From Warburgia ugandensis (lineage: Eukaryota > Streptophyta > Magnoliopsida > Canellales > Canellaceae), in assembly GCA_035236585.1 (NCBI GenBank), contig CP141126.1, forward strand, positions 68,859,414 to 68,923,413: 64,000 nt of DNA. Reading direction: 5' to 3'. Of this stretch, positions 1-11,935 are shown piece by piece. Each line of letters opens with the position of its first letter. Within the stretch, counting starts at the first letter, position 1. The notes under the pieces were generated by a model. That model worked only from the letters and a program-made list of their open reading frames with translations. It searched no databases and had not been told where the DNA came from. The position numbers and the translations under genes are program-made.

Positions 1-440
1 TGAAAACAAATCCACAAAGCTAGAAACTCGGTGGTGTATGTTTTAAAATTTCTCACAAGTGCATGAATATGTGTAGTAATTTTCATGTGACAGAGGTCAA
101 TCCCATGAGGAATCTCATAGATTTGGGTATTAGTTATATCTTATTTGAATCACTTATCTTTAGGCAAAGAGAGATTGTTTTGATTAAACTAGGAATTTAA
201 ACAACATGGAATGTGAAACATGCATAAAATTAGAAACATGAAATAAAAGAAACTTTCTAAAAATAAACATATTCAATGGAATTAGAAATATTCCTAACTA
301 GCATGCATTTAATAAAATAAACTAATGCAAAATTAGAATGAATGAATCTAGGAAACTTTACTTAAGGAAACTTGCTAAAAATGAAACTTTCCTAAGCCAA
401 CACTTTCCTAATCCTAAGACATCTTAAAAATAAAAATTTA
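1..440 (-). mobile_element. Athila-type LTR, 3' part (copy A, inverted, split)
   Basis: Reverse complement of this stretch matches the 3' third of the Athila-B 5' LTR (about 34130-34350): the same blocks occur around the 'gagattcctcatgggg' region and the 'aaagagagattgttttgatta' region, on the opposite strand. The first ~30 bases look like a decayed end of LTR plus PBS and leader, so the body of this element should lie left of the window on the minus strand. It is interrupted at 441 by a solo LTR and resumes at 2954. Seen in sequence: homology and orientation. Inferred: that this is a 5' LTR of a minus-strand element. Confidence 0.75.
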
Positions 441-867
441 TGTAATAACTCCATTTTTGTAACATTGAAATCCCAAGTTAGTAATGAAAAGTTCACTTTT
501 TGAAGATAAGGGTATTTTTGTCATTTCACAATTCACCATGACTGGACCCAGAAATTTGGTCCTGAGAGTAGTACCCTTAGCTGCATCTTAGAAAAATGAA
601 TCCAACAAGACCAAAATCACTCAAAACGGAGTTAAAATGAGCAAGTTATGGCCCTTTGAGGTTGAAGGGCAAAAGTGTAATTTAAATTAAAAACGGATTT
701 AGGCTGAGAAACACAAGGACCCGTTTTGATACGGGCACCCCTTTTCTTTAACCTCCTAGAGGGTTCTAGAACGATGATGTTTAGGGGAGAAACCACCGCC
801 ATTCTGGAGGTTTCTCCACCACAATTCCATGGCGGTAAGAACCCCCTCCAGAACCCTCTTCGAGCTC

Positions 868-875
868 TATAAATA
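868..875 (+). promoter_or_regulatory. Candidate LTR TATA box
   Basis: TATAAATA lies about 430 bp into the solo LTR, flanked by GC-rich sequence (CGAGCTC...AAGCTCTTGGG). This is the expected place for the U3 promoter of an LTR retrotransposon, and transcription would start about 30 bp downstream, at the edge of the GC-rich leader. The position is read directly; function is inferred. Confidence 0.55.
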
Positions 876-2382
876 AAGCTCTTGGGTGCCTCCAATGGCA
901 GCCCAAAAGCTTGGGAAAAACCCATTGTGGAGAGGCAGACAAGAGGAGAAAACGTAGACAAAAACCCGGCCACGAACCAGGTATGCCCAAAACCCCTCCA
1001 AACCCATCTCCCTCTTAGACTTAGGGTGGATTTCCCCAAGTTTCTACATGAAAAACCATGCAAAACGGGCCTCTATGGAGCCACAAAGGACCCAGGGACA
1101 GTGCCTGGGGCGCACTGGTCGACAGGGTCGAACCAGGGCGTCCCGAGGATGCCCCGGTCCCCTATAGGATGAAACGCGTTGACTGTGTTAGAGAGAAACC
1201 AGCGGGCGCGTCGTTGGGGGCAAGCCTGGGTGCATCTGCAGACGCGCCTAATGGGGCACGCGTTGCTGACGCAGGACGCATTAGCATCTCGGGCTTCCAC
1301 CTCGTTTGACCCTCTATGTACACTTGATATTAATTTGCCCATAACTTGAGTTCTAGGGCTCTGATTGAGGCGCTGCGAAAGGTGTTGTGTCCATGTCGAC
1401 GACGCAGACACACCCAAACCATAAAATACCTGATCAAGGCCTAATCTAAGGTAGACATGACCCTTAAACTATGATAGTGGCACAGGGCCACTAAACCTTT
1501 GTAAACCTGATGATACCAAGGCCTAGTTAGGACCTTAGGACACCCATAGGCATGAGAATGAACCCTTAATGCCTAAGTAGTGAGATCAACCATTCTAAAA
1601 CCTATAGAAATAGGCCAAACTAACCTTGTTCCCCTAAACTATGAGCAAGAGCGTACAAGGACAAGGGGGCTAGCGTGACCAAACTAGGTAGGTGCTCTAT
1701 CGCTACTAGACTTTTAAAAAGAGCCCATGATTGTTTTGAATGCATGTTTTAAGTATAAGTTATACAACTTGTTTAGCATGACTTAATGTTATAAATGAAT
1801 TCAGCATGCTTATGATAAATACATTATGCGTAGATATGTTTTGCAAACAATTGCATATAATTGCATGATTTGTGGTTATTGAGTTTTGAAAAATTGCATG
1901 TCCTTGAGGGTTACCAAAAGACACTAGAGTGCCCAAAAGACGCTGGGTAGGCAGTTGTAAGGGACCCAAAGAGGACAGGTTTTGAAACAAAGGTTTTTGC
2001 TTCATTGATCGTATATGATTTGGGTTAGTAAGCTCGTGGGCGCTATGCCGAGAGGTCTGGGGTGGCCTTCCAACCTCTACCACTATTAGGTGGAAAGGGT
2101 ACCACGCCAAAAAGGCATGTCCCTGCTTCAACTGCATATGGTACAGGGGGCTACCATTTGTGTCATGGCACTGGGTCGAAGTGTCATATGCCCCATGGAG
2201 GCTATGACCTTGTGTCCCTAGGTACCCGGGGACCACACGGCGGTGAGGTCATGGGCATAGTGGGACCTATGTTTTGAGGATTTACTTGCATTGCATATGG
2301 CATGACATGAGGTTGGTCGACCATACCATATATCCATGAGTTGGATTCAGTTGAGCATCTTATGCATACCATTATGTTTATG

Positions 2383-2406
2383 ATATATATATATATATAT
2401 ATATAT
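2383..2406. repeat. (AT)12 microsatellite
   Basis: Uninterrupted AT dinucleotide run inside solo LTR family 1. Confidence 0.95.
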
Positions 2407-2953
2407 GATACTTTCGACTTGGATTATGCGATTCTTTAAGTTGTCAGTATTTCAATTCAACAATGGTTTTTAATATCGATATTGAACCTAAGTGTTCAAA
2501 CATGCACATGTTTTAAAGAGCATATGATTTTAAATGTAGCATGCATTGTAAAACTAGTAGTGATAGACTCCTACTAAGTATGGTATATACTCACCCAATC
2601 CCCAACATTTTTCAGACACAAAGTAAACACTTAAGGACAGGATATACGGTGACAGACCCGTGATAGAGGACGTCCAAACTAAGTCCCAGTAAGTAAACCC
2701 CTACCTTATCTTTCAATGTTACTTGATTGTAGTTACTCTCTGTAACTGAGGCTGTGACTAACACTTCCTTGGGAATAGAGTCAATTTAAAACTATGCCAT
2801 CGCTATATAATTTGAAAATGTGTTCTGACACTCGGGGTTTTATATGAAAAATTGTTTTCCAAAACAAAAAGATTTTCATGCATTTCATATTTCTAAAATA
2901 AGAGATCTCGCCTTTTTATCAAATTTGAATCATATAGAACCCGGGTCGTCACA

Positions 2954-3565
2954 CTTTATAAAGCTAAACTAAGATGCAAATAACTAAACAAGTAATGCTA
3001 AACTATCATGAAATAATGGAACAATAAATGAGGCAAATCACCCAATCACCATGTTCTTGATACATGGAGTTGTGCACATGGTTCATGAGGCATGGACTGA
3101 AACATGAGGTTTGTAATTCATGAAAGATAACAATAAATATTGGAAGTACTTTAATTCTAGAATGAAATAGTAACAATTCTAATTCAAGCAGTTTATTCAT
3201 TGAATTGGATATTACACTTGAAGATGGTGTGCATGTATATAAATAACAACCTGGAAATTGTGCACTTTCCTAATGTCTAGATTTTGATTTAGAGGAAACC
3301 TTAAACATAGTCCAACAAACTCAAAATAATCTAAGATAACATGCATGGGAAATCAAAAAGCAAAATCAAGAGAGTAAGAGCATGAAGACAGTAAAGAAAT
3401 TAATAAGAACTAGTCCTAAATCTAAATGAGAAATAAGGAAAAGATAAAGGGAAGCAATAAGATTCAAAGCTACTGTTCTCTTAGCTATCACTACTAGAGA
3501 AAATATAACTTTGATATTGAAGAATTAAGTAAGAAAATTAAGAGATGTGGAAACGAAAGTGAAAG
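2954..3565 (-). mobile_element. Athila-type LTR continuation (copy A)
   Basis: Reverse complement aligns with Athila-B LTR 33125-33960: shared blocks include the 'catgcgcacaactccatg' region, the 'cttcatgctcttactctcttgattttgc' region and the 'tcttaatttt' region. Homology stops near 3565, at the equivalent of about 33122 in Athila-B, so the 5' half of this LTR is missing. The sequence that follows (3566-4380) belongs to another LTR family. Confidence 0.75.
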
Positions 3566-4380
3566 GAGATCCCTAGCATGAAAAAGATGTTGAAAATTGA
3601 TTCGAAACCTACAGTGTCATTGCTAAAAACTCTTTTGAGAACTCTAATCTAGGACTTCAACCATCCCCTACCTAGTTCTTCTTCTTTTCCTCTTCCTTTC
3701 CTCCTTTCTTTTTTTCTTTTCTCCATTGGTTTCCATGTGTTTTTGCACTCCATGTTTAGGTCCCTCCCTGCCTTGGATGTCTTGCAACCAAAGCTTTTTC
3801 TTTATTCTAGGCTAGGACATCCAGCTTATCAACTATTAATTTTTTCTTCTAATTGGTGTCCTATCTAATCTAGAACTTAGTTTCTAAGGAGGTTTCCTAA
3901 TGTCTTCCATGTGAAACCCCTCTCAAATCTTCCCTATTTTCCATGATTTGCACCACATCTCTCATGCTATGAAGTAGATGCCTAACTCCACCTAAAAATA
4001 TGGCTCCTCCTAATGATAGCCATGTAGTTCCTATCTGAAAACCCCCAACATTAAGTATGTGTGGGACATGTTTTACCTAGCCAATTAGGTATTCCTATGG
4101 TAGCTAGTTGGGTGGTCCCTCATGGTTCAATCCCAGCCCTTCATCTATCTTATCATTCATCATCTTGTCCCATCTTTCTCTCTGTCAATTTTTTCAGTTC
4201 TAAGGTTAAACATCCTAGCCATCCTTCTTACTTGTGGTTAGGTTGCCTAAGCACTTGTCGTAGCCATTAATCCTTCCATGAATATGATCATGCTTAACAT
4301 GACTATATAAACAACTTATATTCATAGACTTAGCCATGCCATTTCAACATCTTTATAAATGTAAAAATAAAGATGTTACA
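3566..4380 (-). mobile_element. Truncated Gypsy-type LTR (family 2)
   Basis: Ends in plus coordinates with AAAGATGTTACA at 4380, the reverse complement of a TGTAACATCTTT LTR start. By eye it shares order and content with 10240-11767: a pyrimidine-rich tract, 'cctaactcca', 'tctctcyytatg' and 'cacctaagctcttatcgtggccat'-like blocks, then the same AGATGTTACA end. Only about 0.8 kb is present against about 3.8 kb for the longer copy, so it is truncated at the junction with the Athila LTR. The short open frame 4061-4270 lies in this LTR and is not a supported gene. Confidence 0.55.
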
Positions 4381-5190
4381 GTATTTCCATGCACAAAAAG
4401 ACTCACTCAGTAGATTTATCACTTCTAGATAGAAACCTAAGTCCTAGTTAGGACTATCGACACATAATGTGAGACCATAAGATATGGAGGAGCATGTAGG
4501 ACCCAAATTAGATAATTTCATATAACAAGAAGTTTAGAAGTTAATCTAATTCACTAACTAAACTTACTCATATCACTATATAAGATCGATAGTAAATGTC
4601 TAAGTTCATGATTTGGAGTCAAATAAACATCATATGTTAAATACTTCCATCATAAACACTATCATAATCTTGTGATATCAATATTTTTTATTGAATTCTT
4701 ATAGTACCACTAAAATTCAATTGAAACACACACCAACATGTCCATACTTATGCTATAATTCTCCAAAATTTTGACATCATGAATCTATCATATGTTAGAT
4801 TTATCAACCAGAAGCACTATTTGTATAATGTTATACTCTAGTTCATTACTCTAGGAACCATACTAATCCCTTGATAGTACTCTTTCTCTTACTCATATAA
4901 GGACCAAAAGTCTTCTCGTTTCCTTGACTATTTACAACTTTACGCTAAGTCATTGGTTGTGAATGACATGGACCTAATTTAGAAATGATTCCCATTCTCC
5001 TATGTCAATGTCTTTGCTCAATCTAGCTCATTTAGCAACCTTTTGACATGGCATTTATTTCACATTCTTCAGCATTGCCTATATAAGTCATCTTTACAAC
5101 TCATATCTTGATAACTATCTCATTAACTTTATATGATTTTTGACATGAAGAACTATCCTTGATAGGATTAAGAGAGATCTGATACTAGCT
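4381..5190. other. Unassigned AT-rich stretch
   Basis: About 0.8 kb with no recognisable coding, termini or repeat unit. The style (AT-rich, no CpG, scattered tatca/atca motifs) resembles the decayed LTRs on both sides. I cannot name it. Confidence 0.5.
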
Positions 5191-6243
5191 ACAATGCCCT
5201 TAATTTTTAAACATCTTTTCTTTATTTATGAAATGCAAATAGTAGAAACATTTTCATGCGAAAAGGTTTTTTCATAAAACCCCAAGTGTCATCTCTTTTG
5301 AATAAAACACATTTTAGGATTTTTGAAGTACCGGAAGTTTACATTTAATGTTTTCTAAGATTTATCTACTCACAACTCACAGTGCATTTGTATAAATACA
5401 TATACCTATAAGTATAAATTAGAAGTCATATACTTATATTGGTAGCACATTCTCATTCCACAACTATTCTGGTCCAACATTCCTTCTACCTCAAGCTTCT
5501 TTTCATTTAAGTAGAACTCCTCAAATATGAGATGTTGTAAATAATATAATACCTTAGCAAGCCTATGCTTGAGTAGGTGTTTGAACACCTAATTTGGCAA
5601 TCCATATAAATCCAAATACAAGTAGAATTCTAAGCCAGGATGCATTCATAAAGTCACAAGCAAGTGATAAATTACTATAATAGAATCACATCCAATTTTA
5701 AATCTATCTATGCACAACATAAATACAAGAAAAAATCATAATATATACATGTGATAGAAGATCCAAGCAATCAATATGCATAAAATCAGCAATAAAGTAA
5801 TAAGACACTGAAATCACATCTCAATTCAATAAGGCATATCCATGAAAAATTGTGTCAAAGCATATCAACTTCCAAAGTGGGAAAATTCATGCCAAGTAAA
5901 TCTCAAAGCATATCAACTCACCAATAGGAAAATCCATACCAAGTCAATATTAGAGAACATCAACTTGTTCACAGGAAAATCCATGCTAAAAACTAAGTCA
6001 CAAACAAATCACGCAAGTAAAAAAAATCTCACAATCATCTCAATCCAAACTACGACTATGCCATGTGCACCTAGAAGGATGCCACCTAGAAGCCTACCAT
6101 GCCTCTTTCACCCACACTCATAGGCAACCTACAAGTATAAATCATGAATTAAACTTTAATTATCTTCAAGAAGACAAATTGCATGTTAAAATACAAATCG
6201 TAGTTTTCATCAAATGCAAATTAGAACTCAAATCCAAGTGGTG

Positions 6244-6245
<2 letters not shown>

Positions 6246-6276
<31 letters not shown>
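6246..6276. repeat. (TG)n microsatellite
   Basis: About 31 bp of pure TG/GT followed by a degenerate TG tail to about 6292. Small open frames across it are compositional artefacts. Confidence 0.95.
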
Positions 6277-6279
<3 letters not shown>

Positions 6280-7201
6280 GTGTTGTGTGTAATGTAGGGG
6301 TTAGTAATGGAATGAATCCTATACTTCTACCAAAAATTTTGGCAAAGTTTGCTCTATTTTTTGGACATAATGTATTTAACAAATGTCATGTGATTCACTT
6401 GATAAACCTTCATTTCACATTCTCAACATAAATAAACACTTAGTCCTTTTATCATTACAACCATAAATCTCTAATATCATCCATGCACCATATCAATAAT
6501 CCAATACCATCATGAAAAGAATTATATGCATTATTAATTTCAATTATAGAGAGTGGTGCATGTCAAATCATTACATATCCCATTCATCAATTTATCTTGA
6601 ATCCATATGTAACATTCATTTAAATAAAACCAAAATCTATTTATGTTGTGAATATAAGAAACATAGTGATGTCAAAACAACTTGCCTCTAATTGAGTGGT
6701 TTACACTTGCCAAGATTAATAAACCACCAATTTGATTGTTGATCGACAATTAGGATTCTTGATCTGAGCTTCTATCAATTAGTGATGTTAATCTAAGAAA
6801 GATAAAGATAATTTTACTAATTGAAATTCCAATACAAAAAATTTCAAATTAAACTTCTAAATCGGATTGTTAGATGATAGTTGATTCATCATCTCGCTTA
6901 CAAACTATACATATTTAAAAATGAAGACATTTTGATTAGAGGATTGACATTCTCAGCTAAAGAATGGGGTCATAGAACTCTTGACATGTCGATCTAACCT
7001 CAGATCATGTGGATCTAAGTGTTCAAGTGTTTGAATTCATGGATTGATAGTTCTATCTTGATTTTTGACCATAGATTGTATGGATTAACACTTGTTGGTT
7101 ATTGATATGGTCAGATCTAGTTTTGGATAGACTATCATTGTAATTATAAATCATTGACAAGCAAAATGGGAATAGTCTTAACCATTAAAATGGGGTTGGG
7201 A

Positions 7202-7297
7202 GAGGCTGATTCTACTAGAAGGATTCCTTTTTGGATGATATGTATTGTAACGAGTATTCCTATGATTGGTTTAATAGGTATTTTCTTTTACAGTGCT
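7202..7297 (+). pseudogene. psbJ: Chloroplast-derived psbJ fragment (NUPT)
   Basis: Frame starting at 7205 reads [12 protein letters not shown], then about nine residues, then [10 protein letters not shown]. PsbJ is a ~40-residue single-helix subunit of photosystem II made in the plastid; its N-terminus (ADTTGRIP.W.I) and membrane helix ending (GLIGIFFYG) match in order and spacing. The match covers roughly residues 2-31; the start codon position is GAG instead of ATG, and after the helix the sequence diverges (SATKNTIRF instead of a G-rich tail). Upstream I see no psbL/psbF. It sits in LTR-like nuclear DNA, so it is a short nuclear insertion of plastid DNA and not a functional gene. Confidence 0.75.
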
Positions 7298-7933
7298 ACG
7301 AAAAACACCATCAGATTTCAAAGTAGCATGATCTAATAGAAAATTTTCACCCAATTGGTCATATCTAGCATTTTTTTTCACATTAGCAAGATCACTATTC
7401 AAATTATAAGGTTTGTAGATCTACGATTGGATCTTGTTTCTAACAATTAAATTTTTAGATCAATAGTTAAGGATCGAGATTAGATTTAATTTTGGATAGT
7501 TAGATAATCTCTAATCTGACTTTAATTTACAGGGGTGTGTAGATCTAGTGAAAATAAACCAGATCAGTATTTTTTTGCAGATCACTGGAGAAGTTGACCA
7601 AATTCTGATTGTCACTGACTATGGTAAAATGTACCATAAGTTATGAAAAGTGCATGAAATTTAAGGGAAAATGCAGATCGGAGTCCTACCCATGGTTTCA
7701 ACTCTCTATTGAAGGTCTTTGTCATTGTTTTGGCTAGAAAACTTGCTAAAAAACATCATAATCGCCATTTTTCTCATTTTCTTCATCCAAATTTCTTTGC
7801 TCATTGATGTAATATAGTACTTTTGAAGTGGATCTTCTCTGATATATCTTCTAGATGATACTTTTCTAATTTTTCAATTAGATTTTGATGAAAGAACTTG
7901 ATTTTTCTCTATTTCTTTTTGTCTACATGTAGC

Positions 7934-10900
7934 TATGACAACCCAAGTTTTCTAAAATAATTTTTCATAGAAATATCTTTTGAAAACCATCAAGGTACGC
8001 TTCACAACTCCTATATCGTCCAATCTATGCACAACTCTATGATCCTTGCCTGAAAAAATGTTGAAGGGGTGAGTACAAATACTCGATGGATAAATCCCTA
8101 AACAGGGTATCCATACCTCCACATCCATGTGTCATCTTATGAACAATGTAGTATATGGAACTATATCAACTACAAGCATATGTTTCATTAGTCACATATA
8201 ATGTCTTAATGAACATATCAAATAAGCTCACATATTTAGATAACTGAATACCTAAAACATAATGGAAGCTTCCTGCCACAAGCCACATAGGCAATGGTCT
8301 AAATCCTCAAGGATGACCAACGTGCATATCATATCCAAAGCTCAAGGGGTCACTATGCACATGGTGGAAAGCATCACCCATCTATGCTCATTTGCAGATA
8401 CCAATAGATTGCATCACTCTCATGGCGAGGAGGATCAAATCAAAAGTAGTTTGCTTATGACACATACTTAGTTGAAGGAGCCATAACATGGTAGGTATCT
8501 TATTCGAAGGTCAAGAGCCAATACAAACCCTCCTAGAATAGGCCATAGGGCATAACAACCCTTGCACGACTAACTCTAGGCATCAAAATAGCTTAGCACC
8601 TTAGTGTCATATTAAATATCTCACTCACATTAGGTACACATATGAGCATATATCACATGACTCATCCATGCAGGGTCCACATGAGCTTATTCACATAACT
8701 CACTCATTTAGGGTCCATAAAATAAGGATCATATAACATGGGCATGATCGTTCAAATATCAACATATTGCATCACATAAGGCAAATCAAGCTTCTAGAAA
8801 TATCCAATCACATAAGCTTAATAGTGATGCTTGTGCATATCATAACACATATAGATATTATCCACAAAGTCATGAGAGTTCACAAATCAATTAATTTCTC
8901 ATAATCATGTCATATGCTTCTTTGCTTAATACATAGAAATCTACTACTAAAAATCTAAATCCAAAATAGTAAGTCAAAGTTCTTAATTACTGCCATAACA
9001 AAGTCAAATTGATTATGAGAGTCTTATAACCTTTTAAAAGCTTACTAAAAATTGTTTAATCTAATTCAACTTTATCAAAAAAATTTTGTGCACCTTTGCA
9101 AGTTATACAATCATACCACACAATAGGCCTAGAGTAGCTTACAAAGAATGTTATGAGTATGATAATTCGTTTAGACTAATTGCTTGTTTAGTTTATTCTA
9201 TCCTCTTTGGATACTAATTTAGTGAATTAGTTGATTATTCAATCCCTTATTAAAGTTTATCAAGTAGAAGAATAATCTTTTACCTACTTTAGCACTTATA
9301 GTGTCTATAGTCCAATCTAGTAACCAATTTGACTTTCTACCATCAGTCTAATGACCTAAATACCTTATTTTTTAAATTGGTTTCTTTAATTTTGTTATTT
9401 GTTGAACAAGTTTTGTATCCATATAATTTTTAACCTTAGATGATATCTACATTATACCCAGATCACAAATATTTTGGTTAATTCTCAGCTAGAAACTGTG
9501 TCTAATAGTCAGTGGCCTACCTTGTACATCAACCCTTTTCCTCTATCAATTCTTATATTTGATTTTAGAAAATTTAAAATTAGATATTATAATCAAGTTA
9601 ATAAATCACTATTAAACTATCAGTTAAAAAATCTGAGTTTTGATAGCCAAACTTGAGGGATGTGTCACATGGTCTTATCAGTTAGGATTATAGTTAGTAA
9701 CTTATTGATTTTCCTTCAATCTTTTCTAAGTCAATTCTTATCAAAATTTCATAAAAATTTAATTGACATATTTATGACATTTATATTTAATGTGATCTAA
9801 GGTTTAAAAATAAATAAATATACTATTTAATGTCCAAACTAGAGGCATCTTTACCTATGGGTCTTTCAGCGTGTAAGCAAGGTTGAAAATCCTTAAAAAA
9901 GTAATGCTTTAATCACTATTTTATCTTAATAAATCATTGAGATTTTTATGTATGGATCTCATGATATTTTCAACAATTGAATTAGAAACATAATGATATA
10001 ATTATCTCAAAAATACACATTTGATAAGTGTGCCAAAAAGTGCAAAGATCCAACAGTGTACAGGCAAGTAGGCAATATAGCACAATACATAGGAACATCA
10101 TGAAAACTTGAGGCTTTCCATACTAAAAACCATGGAGATTTCACCGGTATGATACACACTTAAAAACTAACAACTCATGTGAAAATCACTACCAAATATC
10201 TATCCTAGCATTGATTTCATCATAAAGAAAAATAAGGTTGTGACTGTAACAATAATAAGTTTTTCTTAAAAGAAATTGAAAATCCTAGTCTAATGGTCTA
10301 GCCATTTCCTTACTTGGTTCTCCACTTTTCCTTCTTATTATTCTGCCTTTTCCTTTACTATCTTTCTTCTTCCTTTTTCCTTTTCCCCTTTATTCTTCCC
10401 TTCTTCCCAAGCTTTGAATGCCTTATTACCTCATATGTTCCTCCTTCATGGTTCCCTAATTTGAATTGGTGTTTGAGTCCCACAATGTTCCCTAATTCTC
10501 TATGCCTCAACTAAGTGTTTAGGTTCATTGTATTTGGTCAAAGGTCAATATAATTAGTTGGTTTTTAACTTAACTAATGATTTGAAACTTGTTAGGACTC
10601 TTGGGAATTTTCATCTTGTGAGCTTTAGGCTACTCTATATGAGTTGACTTCCTATGGGAAAAAACATCCAAACAAGCCTGTGCAATCTAGCTTGTAACAT
10701 GGGCCTCCATCCTAGTATTCTAATCTAGCATGTTCTATGTTTTGTAGGTTGCATCTCTGCTCTAGATTCTCTCAACTCTTAATCCCATATACATAGTATC
10801 TACATACATTTAGGACATATATGTCTTAGTCTTAATCCAGGTGAAACCAGACTCCATAATTCACCCTAATCCACTTTTTTTACTTCTTCTTAAGCACCTA

Positions 10901-11767
10901 AAAGGTAGGTGTCTAACTCCAACATGGCACCTACCTCAATGATACATGGGTGGATCCTCCTCTAAGATATTCTATGGTTCTAATGTGAAATCTTAGCACT
11001 CCATGGACTAGTGGCCCATGATTTCTAGCCAATCACACCCTCGTTCCTTGGCTAGCTAAATTTTTTCATTGGGTTTTAATCCTTGCCCTTAATCTCTCCC
11101 TATGGTTCATCATCTCATTCTCTAATTAACATGCTCTTATTTTAAGTCACCCTTCTAAACTATGATTAGAACACCTAAGCTCTTATCGTGGCCATCCAAA
11201 TTCCTTGAGTAAGATCATGGTTTAGATTATTTTACAAGCAATCCCATATTCAATGTACCCAATCAATGAATCAAACTCCTAACAGGTTTTCAATCTTCTA
11301 CCAAGGTGTCATATCTAGATTAGGACTCTCACATAATTTTCACTTATGGGTAATTTGACCACTCTAACTAGGCTGGCTTTTCATGGCTACGATGTCCAGA
11401 TATTTACTTGTATCCTAGCCTGATTGTGTCTCTTAACTTAGGCTCCCATTTAGTATTAGTATCCTAGTTCCATCCTAAGAGTCCTAGTCCCTTTGGGACT
11501 CTTGTGAGCTCTTAACATATATGCCCGGGCCATCTTGCATGAACCCATATGACTAGAGGAAATCATCCTATTCTAGCCTATGGTTGTATATATCAATTGT
11601 GCTTCACAATTTCTACAAAATAATATAGAAACAACTATGTGGTGTTTTGAACTCTAAACCTAAGTCTCTCCTATACTTAAGATTACCACATAAGCAACTT
11701 ACATTCATTGATATAAGTATGACAAAAAATTGAACATATTTATTAAGGTAAAATTCAAGATGTTACA
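7934..11767 (-). mobile_element. Solo LTR, Gypsy type (family 2, long copy)
   Basis: Left end TATGACAACCCAAGTTTTC resembles a mutated TGTGACAACCC (the 3' end of a minus-strand LTR), right end TCAAGATGTTACA is the reverse complement of an LTR start. About 3.8 kb with no pol homology or internal LTR pair. 10240-11767 is homologous to the truncated copy at 3566-4380. A '...ctgaaaaaatgttgaaggggtgagtac' block at 8050-8077 parallels the LTR blocks near 2605 (ctcaccc...catttttcag). No convincing target-site duplication (AGCTA or GTAGC against ATGGT). Open frames at 8262, 9474 and 10314 show no similarity I can recognise. Confidence 0.55.
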
Positions 11768-11935
11768 ATGGTAGTTGCCATATATTTGGGTTTTTATCTA
11801 TGCCTAAACCAAATCACCAATGATGTGTTTAGGCTGTCAATGATAGAGGAAGAGGGAACATAGGAAGAGAGAGGGAGAGAGAGAGAAAACCAACCAATTA
11901 TATAGTTAGCTATTTCTGTCTTTATACTCTTATAA
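11768..11935. other. Short unassigned spacer with GA-rich tract
   Basis: Between two LTR candidates; holds a purine-rich GAGA tract at about 11850-11886. No coding evidence. Confidence 0.5.

Larger units (their letters stand above)
441..2953 (+). mobile_element. Solo LTR, large-LTR Gypsy type (family 1)
   Basis: Starts TGTAATAACTCC and ends GGGTCGTCACA, the usual TG...CA termini. The 5-bp flanks are ATTTA (436-440) and CTTTA (2954-2958), a target-site duplication with one mismatch. Both sides are continuous Athila LTR sequence, so this inserted into the inverted Athila LTR. It carries a TATA box at 868, a GC-richer stretch just downstream (about 880-1420), an AT microsatellite at 2383 and no pol-like coding sequence or second LTR, so it is a solo LTR of 2513 bp. 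Length and layout resemble chromovirus (Tekay/Del) LTRs. Short open frames at 632-1417 are not supported as genes. Confidence 0.8.
5191..7933 (-). mobile_element. Decayed Gypsy-type LTR sequence (family 3), unresolved ends
   Basis: Near 5190 'tgcccttaatttttaaacatc' followed by 'aatagtagaaacattttc' parallels the plus-coordinate start of the minus-strand Tekay LTR at 42031 (TGTGACACCC...aatagtagtagaaataattttg in abbreviated form). About 350 bp further in, 'cttagcaagcctatgcttgagtaggtg' (5551 on) matches a block seen in other minus-strand LTRs here (35275, 42574, 48361, 58666). No clean second terminus was found; the stretch stops at the LTR beginning near 7934. It includes a TG microsatellite and the psbJ-like fragment. 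Confidence 0.4.

Noticed and set aside
632..1417. Overlapping open frames on both strands in a GC-rich stretch
   Set aside because: They lie in the GC-rich part of a solo LTR just after its TATA box; no domain, no codon bias, and frames overlap on both strands.
6065..6431. Open frame with a VCVCVC run
   Set aside because: Translation of a TG microsatellite in LTR-like DNA.
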